A stretch of 64,000 nt of DNA from Gammaproteobacteria bacterium (GTDB lineage Bacteria; Pseudomonadota; Gammaproteobacteria; Natronospirales; REEB76), in assembly GCA_036383255.1 (NCBI GenBank), contig DASVOS010000014.1, positions 1-64,000 of the forward strand, written 5' to 3'. Of this stretch, positions 45,556-54,604 are shown in pieces; within the stretch, counting starts at the first letter, position 1; each line of letters starts with the position of its first letter. A model generated the notes under the pieces. That model was given only the letters and a program-made list of their open reading frames with translations, was not told where the DNA came from and ran no database searches. Made by a program: the position numbers and the translations under genes.

Positions 45556-46164
45556 ATGAACATGCCCAGGCCCATAGTCGAACTTGAGCCTGGCAAGGCC
45601 GATGCCGACCAGGTGCTGGTGCGGCGCGTGCAGCGTGGCGACAAGGCCGCCTTCGACGTGCTGGTGCGTAAGTACCAGCACAAGATCGTGAAGCTGGTCA
45701 CACGCTACGTGCATGACAGCACCGAGGCCCTGGACGTGGCCCAGGAGGCCTTCATCAAGGCCTACCGGGCGATACACGGGTTCCGTGGAGACAGTGCGTT
45801 CTACACCTGGCTCTACCGGATCGCGATCAACACGGCCAAGAACCACCTGGTGGCGGAAGGCCGCCGGCCGATGGAACGCGGCATGGACCTGCAGGATCCG
45901 GAGCAGTACGAACTGCAAGCCCGGCTGCGGGATGTGGCGACCCCCGAGCGGCTGCTGCTCACGGACGAGATCCAGCGCACGGTGGAGGAGGCGATCGCCG
46001 ACCTGCCCGAGGACCTGCGCACGGCCATCGTGCTCAGGGAACTGGAAGGCATGAGCTACGAACAGATCGCCGAGACCATGGCCTGCCCGGTGGGCACGGT
46101 ACGGTCGAGGATATTCAGGGCGCGCGAGGCGATAGACGCCAAGCTCAAGCCCCTTTTGGACTGA
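45556..46164 (+). CDS. rpoE: RNA polymerase sigma factor RpoE (sigma-24)
   Basis: Extracytoplasmic-function sigma factor controlling the envelope-stress response. The 202-residue protein has region 2 (FDVLVRKYQHKIVKLVTRY, EALDVAQEAFIKAYRAIHGF, YTWLYRIAINTAKNHLVAEG) and region 4 (VLRELEGMSYEQIAETMACP, GTVRSRIFRAREAID). It is followed by the anti-sigma gene 13 nt later; RseP, which releases it, is encoded at 5.3 kb. Confidence 0.95.
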   Translation: MNMPRPIVELEPGKADADQVLVRRVQRGDKAAFDVLVRKYQHKIVKLVTRYVHDSTEALDVAQEAFIKAYRAIHGFRGDSAFYTWLYRIAINTAKNHLVAEGRRPMERGMDLQDPEQYELQARLRDVATPERLLLTDEIQRTVEEAIADLPEDLRTAIVLRELEGMSYEQIAETMACPVGTVRSRIFRAREAIDAKLKPLLD

Positions 46165-46177
46165 ACGAGAGAGAGCG

Positions 46178-46786
46178 ATGACCCAGAAGCTGCGCGAACA
46201 GATATCGGCCCTGGCCGACCACGAACTCCCGGAGGGCGAGCACGAGCTCCTGCTGCGCCGCTTCGCCGTGGAGAAGTCGCTGCGGCTGCACTGGGAGCGC
46301 TACCACCTCATCGGCTGCGCCCTGCGCAAGGAGCTGCCGGCGGTGGACACCCGCGGTTTCGCCGACCGGGTGATGGCCGTGCTGTCGGACGAGCCGCTGC
46401 CGGCCGCGCCGCCGGCCCGGTTGATGGACAAGCTGCTCAGGGGCGCCGCCGGCTTCGCCATCGCCGCCTCGGTGGCGGTGGTGGCCATCGTGGGCCTCAA
46501 GCACGGCGGCCACACCGGCGCCGCGCCCTCGGAGATCGTGCCGAGCAGCGCAGCGAGTGGCGAGAGCTCGCCCGTGGACCTCATGAACGATGCGAACTGG
46601 ACCGGCGATCCGCTGCCGGCGTCCCTGGACAACGCGCTGGTGGACCAGGAGGGCATGATGCCCGTGGGGATGCACGGCCTGCAGTCCCGCCGCTACCAGG
46701 CCAAGCCCAAGGCCGACCCGGATACGGCGCTGGACGGGACCCAGGAAGAGACCAGGGACCGCCCCCGGCCCCCCCGCCAGTACTAG
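46178..46786 (+). CDS. rseA: Anti-sigma-E factor RseA
   Basis: A 202-residue single-pass membrane protein. The N-terminal RseA domain (LREQISALADHELPEGEHE, to about residue 75) binds sigma-E in the cytoplasm; one transmembrane segment lies at about 92-110; the periplasmic part is short, Pro/Ser-rich and disordered, ending QSRRYQAKPKADP and a Pro/Arg tail. GAGAGAGCG upstream of the ATG. The periplasmic end differs from E. coli RseA, as is common. Confidence 0.85.
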   Translation: MTQKLREQISALADHELPEGEHELLLRRFAVEKSLRLHWERYHLIGCALRKELPAVDTRGFADRVMAVLSDEPLPAAPPARLMDKLLRGAAGFAIAASVAVVAIVGLKHGGHTGAAPSEIVPSSAASGESSPVDLMNDANWTGDPLPASLDNALVDQEGMMPVGMHGLQSRRYQAKPKADPDTALDGTQEETRDRPRPPRQY

Positions 46787-46840
46787 GCTCCCGGGCCGCT
46801 ATTGCGGCGGGCTTAGGCATCCACCACAATCCTGGCTCCT

Positions 46841-47482
46841 ATGCGAGCCATCGGCCTGTTCCTGGCGACCAGCCTCGCGAGCACCCTCATGGGGGTATCG
46901 CAGGGTGAGTGCGCGCCGGCCGCGGCCAACATCCGTCCCATCCCCCTCGTGGTCACCGACGCGCCCGCCCGGCCGGGCGTGAAGACCGGCCATGTCTCGT
47001 CCATGCCCAACGGTTATGGCGATGAACCCGGCGACCGCTCCGCCTCCAGCACCGGCCGCCGCAGCCATACCGAGGCTGCGCCTAGCGAGGGTGGCTCCGG
47101 CCAGAGCCCGGTACACAACCGCGTCAGCGCCTATTCGGCGGTATTGGACACCTTGGGCAGCGCCCATGGCAGCAGCGCCACTGGCGGCGGCGAGGCCCAG
47201 GGCCTCGGGCTCGCGCTCCGGCCGCTCACGGATGCCGAGCGCCGCGCCTTCGCGGTGGAGGCCGGAGGCATCATCGTCACCAGCGTCACGCCGGGCGTCG
47301 GCATGCGCGCCGGCTTCCATGCGGGCGACGTGGTGCTGATGCTGGATGGCGTGGACGTGACCAGCACCGACCAGTTCTACAAGCTCACCCGAGAGCTTCC
47401 CCGCGACCGTCCGGTGCCGGTGCTGGTGCGCCGCCCGGGCAGCAACCTGTTCCTGCCCCTGGGCGCTCCGGCGCACCGTTGA
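46841..47482 (+). CDS. Secreted PDZ-domain protein in the DegP/MucD position
   Basis: A 213-residue protein with a signal peptide (IGLFLATSLASTLMGVSQ, cleaved about residue 24), about 90 low-complexity residues rich in Ser/Gly/Pro/Ala, and one PDZ domain (LGLALRPLTDAERRAFAV, GIIVTSVTPGVGMRAGFHAG, GDVVLMLDGVDVTS) at the C terminus. The trypsin-like catalytic domain of DegP/MucD, usually encoded after rpoE-rseA(-rseB), is missing. It could sense misfolded porin C termini without cutting, or be a deletion derivative. The codon use is like its neighbours. Function unknown. Confidence 0.75.
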   Translation: MRAIGLFLATSLASTLMGVSQGECAPAAANIRPIPLVVTDAPARPGVKTGHVSSMPNGYGDEPGDRSASSTGRRSHTEAAPSEGGSGQSPVHNRVSAYSAVLDTLGSAHGSSATGGGEAQGLGLALRPLTDAERRAFAVEAGGIIVTSVTPGVGMRAGFHAGDVVLMLDGVDVTSTDQFYKLTRELPRDRPVPVLVRRPGSNLFLPLGAPAHR

Positions 47483-47727
47483 CCGGCCTCACGCTCTATC
47501 ACCGCCCGGCTTGCCACCTCTGCGAGCAGATGCTCGCGGCGATCTATTTCCACTATGGCGACGAGATCGAGGTCGCCCTGGTGAACGTGGACGGGGATCC
47601 GGCCCTGAAGCAGCGCTACGGCACCCGCATCCCGGTGTTGGCGGCGGGGGAGCGGGTGATCTGCGAGGGGCGGCTGGATGAGGCGGCCCTGCAGGGCTAT
47701 TTCCACCAGAAGGCCGGCCTCGCGTGA
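47479..47727 (+). CDS. Glutaredoxin-like thioredoxin-fold protein (DUF836 type)
   Basis: 82 residues: LTLYHRPACHLCEQMLAAI with a CxxC (Cys about 12 and 15), VALVNVDGDPALKQRYGTRI with the cis-Pro at RIPVL, and a C-terminal helix. This matches small glutaredoxin-like proteins often found before lepA. The TTG start overlaps the preceding stop (TTGA). Redox partner unknown. Confidence 0.82.
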   Translation: MTGLTLYHRPACHLCEQMLAAIYFHYGDEIEVALVNVDGDPALKQRYGTRIPVLAAGERVICEGRLDEAALQGYFHQKAGLA

Positions 47728-47762
47728 GGGGCTAAGTCACTGATTCGCCGGCGCTACGTCCC

Positions 47763-47791
47763 TGTTTCGTCATACTCCAAACCGTTATAAT
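47763..47791 (+). promoter_or_regulatory. Candidate promoter of the lepA-lepB operon
   Basis: TATAAT at 47786-47791 is a perfect -10; TGTTTC at 47763-47768 is a weak -35 at 17 bp. The roughly 140-nt leader that follows holds a CCCGC(AA)GGCC/GGCC(G)GCGGG hairpin near 47800-47824. It lies in the 208-nt spacer after the glutaredoxin-like gene. Confidence 0.45.
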
Positions 47792-47935
47792 GCGCTGTCC
47801 CGCAAGGCCTTTTGGCCGGCGGGGCATGAACGGGGCCCTACCTGAACATATAGGGGCCTGCCCGGCTTCCAGGCGACCACCTCCGGCGTCCGAAAAGCTC
47901 ACCCAGATCAGCAAAAGTACCGGCCCGCCGTGGAC

Positions 47936-49729
47936 ATGCAGCGCATCCGCAATTTCTCCATCATCGCCCACATCGATCACGGCAAATCCACGCTCGCCGA
48001 CCGCTTCATCCAGTTCTGCGGCGGCCTGGAAGCGCGCGAGATGGAGGAGCAGGTGCTGGACTCCAACCCCATCGAGCGCGAGCGCGGCATCACCATCAAG
48101 GCCCAGAGCGTCTCGCTGCGATTCAAATCGAAGGACGGTCAAGCCTACCAGCTGAATTTCATCGATACCCCGGGCCACGTGGACTTCTCCTACGAGGTGT
48201 CCCGCTCGCTGGCCGCCTGCGAGGGCGCGCTGCTGGTGGTGGACGCCTCCCAGGGCGTGGAGGCCCAGAGCGTCGCCAACTGCTACACCGCGCTGGACCA
48301 GGGCCTGGAGGTAGTGCCGGTCCTGAACAAGATCGACCTGCCCAACGCCGAACCGGACAAGGTGGCGGAGGAGATCGAGGAGATCATCGGCATCGGCGCC
48401 ACCGACGCGGTGCGCGTCAGCGCCAAGACCGGCCTCGGCGTTCCGGAACTGCTGGAAGAACTGGTCAGGCGCATCCCGCCGCCCAAGGGCGACGCCAACG
48501 CGCCGCTGCAGGCGCTCATCATCGACTCCTGGTTCGACAACTTCGTGGGCGTGGTGTCGCTGGTGCGCGTGGTGAACGGCAGCATCAAGCCGCGCCAGAA
48601 GCTCCTGGTCATGTCCACCGGCCGCGCCCATGAAGTGGCGCGGGTGGGCATCTTCACTCCCAAGATGGGCGACACCGAGGGGCTGAGCGCCGGCGACGTG
48701 GGCTACGTCATCGCCGGCATCAAGGAGATCGACGGCGCGCCGGTGGGTGACACCTTCACTTCGGCGGACAAGCCGGCCAATTCGCCGCTGCCCGGCTTCA
48801 AGCAGGTGCAGCCGCGCGTGTTCGCCGGCATGTTCCCCATCAGCTCCGACGACTACGAGAACTTCCGAGAGGCGCTGCGCAAGCTGCGCTTGAACGACTC
48901 GGCCCTGCATTTCGAGCCGGAGACCTCCACCGCGCTCGGCTTCGGCTTCCGCTGCGGCTTCCTCGGCATGCTGCACATGGAGATCGTGCAGGAACGCCTG
49001 GAGCGCGAGTACAACCTGAGCCTGATCACCACCGCGCCGACCGTGGTCTACGAGGTGCTGACCACCGGCGGCGAGACGCTGTACGTGGACAACCCGTCCA
49101 AGCTGCCGCAGGTCGACCGCATCGACGAGATCCGCGAGCCCATCATCACCGCCAACATACTGGTGCCCCAGGAGTACGTGGGCAACGTCATGACGCTTTG
49201 CCAGGAGAAGCGCGGCATGCAGAAGAAGATGCTGTACCACGGCAGCCAGGTGGCCATGGCTTACGAGATGCCGCTCAACGAAGTGGTGATGGATTTCTTC
49301 GACCGGCTCAAGTCCTCCAGCCGCGGCTATGCCTCCTTCGATTATGTGTTCGAGCGCTTCCAGGCGGCGCCCCTGGTCAAGCTGGACCTGCTCATCAACG
49401 GCGACCGGGTGGATGCGCTCTCGCTCATCGTGCACAAGGACAGCGCCTACGTGCGCGGGCGCGACCTGTGCGAGAAGATGCAGGAGCTGATCCCAAGGCA
49501 GATGTTCGAGGTGGCCGTGCAGGCCGCCATCGGCTCACACATCATCGCGCGCACCTCCGTGAAGGCCTTGCGCAAGAACGTCACCGCCAAGTGCTACGGC
49601 GGCGACATCACCCGCAAGCGCAAGCTGCTGGAGAAGCAGAAGGAAGGCAAGAAGCGCATGAAGCAGATCGGCACGGTGGAGATCCCGCAGGAAGCGTTCC
49701 TGGCGGTGCTCCATGTGGGTAAAAAGTAA
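47936..49729 (+). CDS. lepA: Elongation factor 4 (LepA)
   Basis: LepA is a ribosome-associated GTPase that back-translocates or aids 30S biogenesis. The 597-residue protein begins [20 protein letters not shown] (P-loop), with [13 protein letters not shown] (switch I), [18 protein letters not shown] and [14 protein letters not shown]-like domains and the LepA-specific C terminus ([20 protein letters not shown]). I prefer the ATG at 47936, which matches family N termini; a GTG two codons upstream is possible. No clear Shine-Dalgarno for either. Confidence 0.96.
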   Translation: MQRIRNFSIIAHIDHGKSTLADRFIQFCGGLEAREMEEQVLDSNPIERERGITIKAQSVSLRFKSKDGQAYQLNFIDTPGHVDFSYEVSRSLAACEGALLVVDASQGVEAQSVANCYTALDQGLEVVPVLNKIDLPNAEPDKVAEEIEEIIGIGATDAVRVSAKTGLGVPELLEELVRRIPPPKGDANAPLQALIIDSWFDNFVGVVSLVRVVNGSIKPRQKLLVMSTGRAHEVARVGIFTPKMGDTEGLSAGDVGYVIAGIKEIDGAPVGDTFTSADKPANSPLPGFKQVQPRVFAGMFPISSDDYENFREALRKLRLNDSALHFEPETSTALGFGFRCGFLGMLHMEIVQERLEREYNLSLITTAPTVVYEVLTTGGETLYVDNPSKLPQVDRIDEIREPIITANILVPQEYVGNVMTLCQEKRGMQKKMLYHGSQVAMAYEMPLNEVVMDFFDRLKSSSRGYASFDYVFERFQAAPLVKLDLLINGDRVDALSLIVHKDSAYVRGRDLCEKMQELIPRQMFEVAVQAAIGSHIIARTSVKALRKNVTAKCYGGDITRKRKLLEKQKEGKKRMKQIGTVEIPQEAFLAVLHVGKK

Positions 49730-49744
49730 ACCAAGGGGTTATCG

Positions 49745-50551
49745 ATGCATTTCGACTTCGAAGCGATCCTGACCCTGGCCACCGCGTTCACGGGCGTGGT
49801 GTGGCTGGTGGACGCGTTGTACTTCGCGCCGCGCCGCCGCAAGGCCGCGCCGCCAGTGCTGGGCGTGGACGGCGTGGAGGCGCCGGGGGCGCGCGAGCCC
49901 ATGCTGGTGGACTACTCCAAGTCCTTCTTCCCGGTGATCCTCCTGGTGCTGGTGCTGCGCTCGTTCCTGGCGGAGCCCTTCCACATCCCGTCCTCGTCCA
50001 TGGTGCCCACCCTGGAGCAGGGCGACTTCATCCTGGTGAACAAGTTCACCTATGGCATCCGCCTGCCGGTGCTGCACACCAAGATCGTGACGCTGGGCGA
50101 GCCCAAGCGAGGCGACGTGGCCGTGTTCCGCTATCCCAACGACCCGCGCGAGGACTACATCAAGCGCATCGTGGGCGTGCCGGGGGACCATATTGTTTAC
50201 CGGGATAAAACGCTGTATATCAATGGCGTCGTCATGGCCAAGGACGCGCTCGGCACCTACGCCGGGCCGGACCCGGAATCGCAGGGAAGTGCGCTGGCGC
50301 GCGAGCACCTGGGCGACGCGGTCCACGAGCTGCTCACCAATCCTGAGCGCTTCGGCCGCGAGGGTGAATGGACCGTGCCGGAGGGAGAGTACTTCGCCAT
50401 GGGCGACAACCGTGACAACAGCAACGACAGCCGCTACTGGGGCTACGTCCCCGAGGGGAACCTGGTGGGCCGGGCCTTCTTCATCTGGCTGAACATCGAC
50501 GCGTTCGGCAACAGGGCACTGTGGCACCGTGTCGGCACCGTGATCCATTGA
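49745..50551 (+). CDS. lepB: Signal peptidase I
   Basis: Removes signal peptides at the outer face of the inner membrane. The 268-residue protein has two N-terminal membrane helices (about 5-25 and 60-78), the nucleophile in IPSSSMVPTLEQGDFI, the catalytic Lys in DYIKRIVGVPGD, and the box E GDNRDNSNDSRYWG. ATG at 49745 follows AAGGGGTTATCG. Its middle contains an AT-rich stretch resembling a promoter (50193-50221). Confidence 0.96.
   Translation: MHFDFEAILTLATAFTGVVWLVDALYFAPRRRKAAPPVLGVDGVEAPGAREPMLVDYSKSFFPVILLVLVLRSFLAEPFHIPSSSMVPTLEQGDFILVNKFTYGIRLPVLHTKIVTLGEPKRGDVAVFRYPNDPREDYIKRIVGVPGDHIVYRDKTLYINGVVMAKDALGTYAGPDPESQGSALAREHLGDAVHELLTNPERFGREGEWTVPEGEYFAMGDNRDNSNDSRYWGYVPEGNLVGRAFFIWLNIDAFGNRALWHRVGTVIH
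50193..50221 (+). promoter_or_regulatory. Possible internal promoter within lepB
   Basis: TTGTTT (50193-50198), exactly 17 bp, and TATATC (50216-50221) fall in a run of A/T-ending codons (CAT ATT GTT, GAT AAA, TAT) that is out of character for this GC-rich gene. It would serve the DUF4845 gene, rnc, era and recO, 370 nt downstream. Each hexamer is only a partial match. Confidence 0.35.
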
Positions 50552-50593
50552 CCGTCTGATAGCGCGGCGCGCGCCGCACCTGGGAGAACAGCG

Positions 50594-50971
50594 ATGAGCA
50601 AGCGTAAGCACCAAAGCGGCCTGACCATGATCACCTGGATAGTCCTGATCGCGATGATCGGCTTCATCGGCATCTTCGGCTTCAAGCTGATGCCGATCTA
50701 CATGGAGTACAACTCCATCAACAACTCCCTGACCACGGTCTCCAAGCAGGTCACCAGCGGCGAGACTCCTGCCCAGATCCGCTCCAACATCTCGAGCCTG
50801 TTCGACGTCAATAGCGTGGACGTCATCAAGGCCGACGACGTGGAGATCAAGCAGGATCCGGACACCAAGGCCCTGGTCATGAACCTCGACTACGATGCCC
50901 GCACCAACTTCATCGCCAACGTCGACCTGGTGGTGCACTTCGAGAAGACTTACTCGGCCAGCGGGCATTGA
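50594..50971 (+). CDS. DUF4845 family membrane protein
   Basis: A 125-residue protein with one N-terminal membrane helix (MITWIVLIAMIGFIGIFGFK) and a periplasmic domain (PIYMEYNSINNSLTTVSKQV). DUF4845 proteins are regularly encoded between lepB and rnc in gamma- and betaproteobacteria. Function is not known. GGGAGAACAGCG precedes the ATG. Its stop overlaps the TTG of rnc. Confidence 0.85.
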   Translation: MSKRKHQSGLTMITWIVLIAMIGFIGIFGFKLMPIYMEYNSINNSLTTVSKQVTSGETPAQIRSNISSLFDVNSVDVIKADDVEIKQDPDTKALVMNLDYDARTNFIANVDLVVHFEKTYSASGH

Positions 50972-51645
50972 GCCACGACCGCGCCAGCCTGTTGCGGGCG
51001 CTGGGCCGGACTTTCTCCGACCCCGACCTGCTGGCGCTGGCGCTCACCCACCGCAGCGCCGGGGGGCATAACAACGAGCGCCTCGAGTTCCTGGGCGACG
51101 CGCTCATCAACGTCTGCGTGGCCGAGGCCCTCTACCGGCGCCATCCCGGCCTGGAGGAGGGCGACCTGAGCCGCCTCAGGGCCAGCCTCGTGAACCAGGA
51201 GACGCTCGCCGAGGTGGCCCGTGAGCTGGACCTGGGTTCCCACCTCACCCTCGGTCCCGGCGAGCTCAAGAGCGGCGGCTTCCGCCGCGCTTCGATCCTC
51301 GCCGACGCGCTCGAGGGCCTGGTGGGCGCGGTGTTCCTGGATGCCGGCTTCGACGCCGCCCGCGAAGTGACGTTGCGCCTGCTGGAATCGCGTCTCGCTA
51401 CCCCGCCGTCGGCGGAATCCCTCAAGGATGCGAAGACCCGCCTGCAGGAGGTGCTACAGGCGCGCGAGCTGCCGCTGCCGGCATACGCGGTGGAATCGGT
51501 GCGGGGCGAGCCCCACAAGCAGACCTTCCGCGTGAGCTGCAGTATCACGGCCCTGCAGGTGCGTACCGAGGGCGAGGCGGGGAGCCGCCGTGCCGCGGAG
51601 CAGGAAGCGGCGCGGCGCGCCCTGGAGCGGCTTGCCCATGGCTGA
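50968..51645 (+). CDS. rnc: Ribonuclease III
   Basis: Cleaves double-stranded RNA in rRNA processing and mRNA control; in the context of this window the long hairpins at 27.0-27.5 kb would be possible substrates if transcribed. The 225-residue protein has the catalytic signature NERLEFLGDALINVCVAEAL, ADALEGLVGAVFLDAGFD and a C-terminal double-stranded-RNA-binding domain (DAKTRLQEVLQARELPLPAY). TTG at 50968 overlaps the previous stop. Confidence 0.95.
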   Translation: MSHDRASLLRALGRTFSDPDLLALALTHRSAGGHNNERLEFLGDALINVCVAEALYRRHPGLEEGDLSRLRASLVNQETLAEVARELDLGSHLTLGPGELKSGGFRRASILADALEGLVGAVFLDAGFDAAREVTLRLLESRLATPPSAESLKDAKTRLQEVLQARELPLPAYAVESVRGEPHKQTFRVSCSITALQVRTEGEAGSRRAAEQEAARRALERLAHG

Positions 51646-52537
51646 ATCGAATTTCCGCGCGGGTTTCATCGCGGTCGCTGGCCGTCCCAACGTCGGCAAG
51701 TCCACGCTGGTGAACGCACTGGTGGGCCGCAAGATCAGCATCGTCACCCCCAAGCCCCAGACCACCCGCCGCAGGGTGCTGGGCATCAAGACCACGCCCA
51801 CCGAGCAGCTCATCTTCGTGGACACGCCGGGCCTGCACTCAGGCGAGAAGCGCGCCATCAACCGATCCATGAACCGCACCGCCGTATCCGCCGCCAGCGA
51901 GGCGGACCTGTGCCTGCTGGTGGTGGAGGCGCTGCAATGGAACGACGATGACGTGGAGGCCCTGGCCCGGCTCGCGCGGCTGGAGCGCCCCCTGGGTCTC
52001 GTGGTCAACAAGCTGGACAAGGTGAAACCCCGCGATCGCGTGCTGCCCTTCCTGGAGGAGATGCAGGCGCGCCATCCCTTCCTGTTCGTGGTGCCGGTCT
52101 CGGCCTCCAAGCAGGACAACCTTAACGGGCTTGAGCGCCTGCTCGCCGAGAACCTGCCGGAATCGCCCATGCTGTTCCCGGCGGAGCAGGTCACCGACCA
52201 GGACGAGATGATGCGCGCCTCGGAGTTCGTGCGCGAGCAACTCATCATGGCCCTGCGCGAGGAAGTGCCGTATTCGGTGGCGGTGACCATCGATGAGCTC
52301 AAGCTGGACGGCGAGATGCTGCGCATCACCGCCAGCATCTGGGTGGAGCGGGAAGGGCAGAAGTCCATCGTCATCGGCCAAGGCGGCGCGCTGCTCAAGC
52401 AGGTGGGCCGGGCCGCGCGCCTGGAGATGGAGAGGGAGTTCGGCCGCAAGGTGTTCCTGCAGATGTGGGTCAAGGTGCGGGAGAACTGGTCCGACGACGC
52501 CCGCGCGCTCGCCACCCTGGGATTCGAGGAAGGATGA
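51638..52537 (+). CDS. era: GTPase Era
   Basis: Era aids 16S rRNA maturation and 30S assembly. The 299-residue protein has the G1 motif AGRPNVGKSTLVNALVG, the switch region TPKPQTTRRRVLGI, G3 FVDTPGLHS, G4 NKLDKV, and a C-terminal KH domain (VIGQGGALLKQVGRAARLEM). ATG at 51638 overlaps the rnc end by 8 nt; an in-frame upstream ATG is not favoured. Stop overlaps recO (ATGA). Confidence 0.96.
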   Translation: MAESNFRAGFIAVAGRPNVGKSTLVNALVGRKISIVTPKPQTTRRRVLGIKTTPTEQLIFVDTPGLHSGEKRAINRSMNRTAVSAASEADLCLLVVEALQWNDDDVEALARLARLERPLGLVVNKLDKVKPRDRVLPFLEEMQARHPFLFVVPVSASKQDNLNGLERLLAENLPESPMLFPAEQVTDQDEMMRASEFVREQLIMALREEVPYSVAVTIDELKLDGEMLRITASIWVEREGQKSIVIGQGGALLKQVGRAARLEMEREFGRKVFLQMWVKVRENWSDDARALATLGFEEG

Positions 52538-53253
52538 GGGCCGAGCGGGTCAGCCTCGCGCCCGCTTACCTGCTCCACCAGCGCAACTGGCGCGAGACCA
52601 GCCGGCTGCTGGAGGTGTGGAGCCGGGAGCATGGCCGCCTGGGACTCGTGGCGCGCGGGGTACGCAGGCCGACTGCGCCGCAGCGCAGCCTGCTGCAGCC
52701 TTTCACGCCGCTGCTCCTGTCCTGGTCCCAGCGCGGCGAGCTCGGCAACCTCGGTGCCGTGGAGGCGGCCGGTCCGCCGGTGCTGCTGCGCGGCCGCCCG
52801 CTGCTGGCGGCGTTCTACATGAACGAGCTCCTGCTGCGCCTCTTGCCGCGCCAGGATGCACACCCGGATCTCTACGACGCCTACGCCCGCACCCTCATGG
52901 AATTGGCCGGTCTCACACCCGCCGCAGCGCTGCGCCGGTTCGAGCTCGGCCTCCTGTCTGCCATCGGCTATGGCCTCAACCTCATACAGCTCGCCTCGGC
53001 GGATGAGCCGGTGGAGGCGGGGGAAGACTATCTCTACGACCTGGACGCCGGGCCGCGCCCGGCCGGGGGGCGCCGCGGGCCGGGCGTGCCGATCCGCGGC
53101 CGCGCGCTGCTTGCGCTGCATGCGGGAGCGTTGGATGATGCCGACGACCTCAAGGACGCGAAGCGGCTGCTCAAGGCGGCGCTGGAGCGGCACCTGGAGG
53201 GGCGCGCCCTCAAGACCAGCGGCGTGATGCGCGCGCTGGCGCGCAAGGCCTGA
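52534..53253 (+). CDS. recO: DNA repair protein RecO
   Basis: RecO with RecR loads RecA at gaps. The 239-residue protein has an OB-fold N terminus ([39 protein letters not shown]), a helical body with [15 protein letters not shown], and [12 protein letters not shown]. The zinc-site cysteines of some RecOs are absent here, as in other gammaproteobacteria. GAGGAAGG precedes the ATG. Confidence 0.92.
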   Translation: MRAERVSLAPAYLLHQRNWRETSRLLEVWSREHGRLGLVARGVRRPTAPQRSLLQPFTPLLLSWSQRGELGNLGAVEAAGPPVLLRGRPLLAAFYMNELLLRLLPRQDAHPDLYDAYARTLMELAGLTPAAALRRFELGLLSAIGYGLNLIQLASADEPVEAGEDYLYDLDAGPRPAGGRRGPGVPIRGRALLALHAGALDDADDLKDAKRLLKAALERHLEGRALKTSGVMRALARKA

Positions 53254-53275
53254 ACCCCTAAGGAGGTGTAACCAC

Positions 53276-54013
53276 ATGAATCCTGCCGGCGGCATCGCCC
53301 TCGGGGTCAACATCGATCATGTCGCCACCGTGCGCCAGGCGCGCGGTACGCCTTACCCGGATCCGGTGGAGGCAGCCGCGCTGGCGGAGGGCGCCGGCGC
53401 CGACTCCATCACCGTGCACCTGCGGGAGGACCGGCGCCACATCCAGGAACGTGACGTGGTGCTGCTCAAGCAGACCGTGAAGACGCGCCTCAACCTCGAG
53501 ATGGCGGTGGAGGAGGAGATGCTGGCCTTGGCGGAACGGGTGCTGCCGCCGGACTGCTGCCTGGTGCCGGAACGGCGCCAGGAGCTCACCACCGAGGGCG
53601 GCCTGGACGTGCGCGGCCAGCTCGCGCGCCTCAAGCAGGCTTGCATCCGGCTCAAGGCCGCCGGCATCCGCGTGGCGCCGTTCATAGACCCGGACCGGGA
53701 CCAGATCGACGCCTGTGCCGAGGCCGGCGCTCCGGTGGTGGAGCTGCACACCGGCGCCTACGCGGAAGCACAGGGTGCGCGCCAGGCTGAGGAGCTGCAC
53801 CGGCTGGTGGAGGCGGCGCGCCATGCCGCCCGCATCGGCATCGAAGTGCATGCCGGCCACGGCCTGCACTACCACAACGTCAAGCCGGTGGCGGCGATCC
53901 CCGAGGTCGTGGAGCTCAACATCGGCCATTCCATCATCGCGCGGGCGGTCATGGCGGGCCTGCCGGCGGCGGTGAAGGAGATGAAAGACCTGCTGCGGGA
54001 GGCACGGGCTTGA
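53276..54013 (+). CDS. pdxJ: Pyridoxine 5'-phosphate synthase
   Basis: PdxJ closes the pyridoxine ring in de novo vitamin B6 synthesis. The 245-residue TIM barrel has [47 protein letters not shown] and [14 protein letters not shown], all standard. TAAGGAGGTG gives an ideal Shine-Dalgarno 8 nt before the ATG. The stop overlaps the TTG of acpS. Confidence 0.97.
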   Translation: MNPAGGIALGVNIDHVATVRQARGTPYPDPVEAAALAEGAGADSITVHLREDRRHIQERDVVLLKQTVKTRLNLEMAVEEEMLALAERVLPPDCCLVPERRQELTTEGGLDVRGQLARLKQACIRLKAAGIRVAPFIDPDRDQIDACAEAGAPVVELHTGAYAEAQGARQAEELHRLVEAARHAARIGIEVHAGHGLHYHNVKPVAAIPEVVELNIGHSIIARAVMAGLPAAVKEMKDLLREARA

Positions 54014-54399
54014 TCTACGGCGTCGGCACCGACGTGGTGCAGGTGTCTCGGGTCGAGGCGATCTGGCGGCAGCGCGGCGAGGCCTTCGCGCGCCGCATCC
54101 TCATGCCGGAGGAACTCGCGTTCTTCGCCCGCAGCAGGAACCCGGTGCGTTTCCTCGCCATGCACTTCGCCGCCAAGGAGGCGGTGGTCAAGGCGCTCGG
54201 CACCGGATTCCGACATGGCATGTGGGTGCGGGACACCGGTTTCGTGCCGGACGAGCGCGGCAAGCCCTGTGTCATCTTCTCGGAACGCGGCAGGCGCGTG
54301 TGCGGCAGTCTCGGCGTCGGCGTGGCTCATGTGAGCCTCACGGATGAGGCGGGCTTGGTGGTCGCGATGGCCGTGGCCGAGAAAGCGCAGCAAGCGTGA
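54010..54399 (+). CDS. acpS: Holo-[acyl-carrier-protein] synthase
   Basis: AcpS transfers 4'-phosphopantetheine from CoA to ACP. The 129-residue protein has [16 protein letters not shown] (metal-binding Asp) and [19 protein letters not shown] with the catalytic Glu-Lys. TTG at 54010 overlaps the pdxJ stop (TTGA). Last gene of the lepA-acpS run. Confidence 0.95.
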   Translation: MIYGVGTDVVQVSRVEAIWRQRGEAFARRILMPEELAFFARSRNPVRFLAMHFAAKEAVVKALGTGFRHGMWVRDTGFVPDERGKPCVIFSERGRRVCGSLGVGVAHVSLTDEAGLVVAMAVAEKAQQA

Positions 54400-54431
54400 A
54401 CCAAGTCTCATACCCGCGGGTCTCGGGTTTT

Positions 54432-54455
54432 CCCCTATTGCCGAATAGGGGGTTT
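54432..54455 (+). terminator. Terminator of the pdxJ-acpS operon
   Basis: CCCCTATT (54432-54439), loop GCCG, AATAGGGG (54444-54451), then GTTT; the flanks CGGG and CCCG can extend the stem past internal bulges. A 10-bp palindrome with half-site ACCCG lies just before it (54412-54421). Confidence 0.6.
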
Positions 54456-54493
54456 CCCGTATACCTGCAACGCTTTCACCTCGCTCCCTGACA

Positions 54494-54604
54494 TATAATT
54501 AGCCCAGCCCGCGGAATTGCGGGCTCTTCACGGTCACCGCCGGTGCCCGTGGAGGCCGTCCCCATGATGGGGACGTCAAATGGACCCTGACAAGGAGATG
54601 AGTC
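54494..54604 (+). promoter_or_regulatory. Promoter and structured leader of the small peptide gene
   Basis: TATAAT at 54494-54499 is a perfect -10 with no good -35 (TTTCAC at 54474-54479 is 14 bp away). The roughly 100-nt leader holds AGCCCGC/GCGGGCT with loop GGAATT (54506-54525), a small CACCG/CGGTG stem, and CGTCCCCA/TGGGGACG with loop TGA (near 54557-54575). It ends in AAGGAG (54592-54597), 7 nt before the ATG, an ideal ribosome-binding site. Confidence 0.6.

Noticed and set aside
54506-54575. Metabolite riboswitch in the leader of the small peptide gene
   Set aside because: The hairpins are simple and separate, with no junction or conserved core of a class I know.
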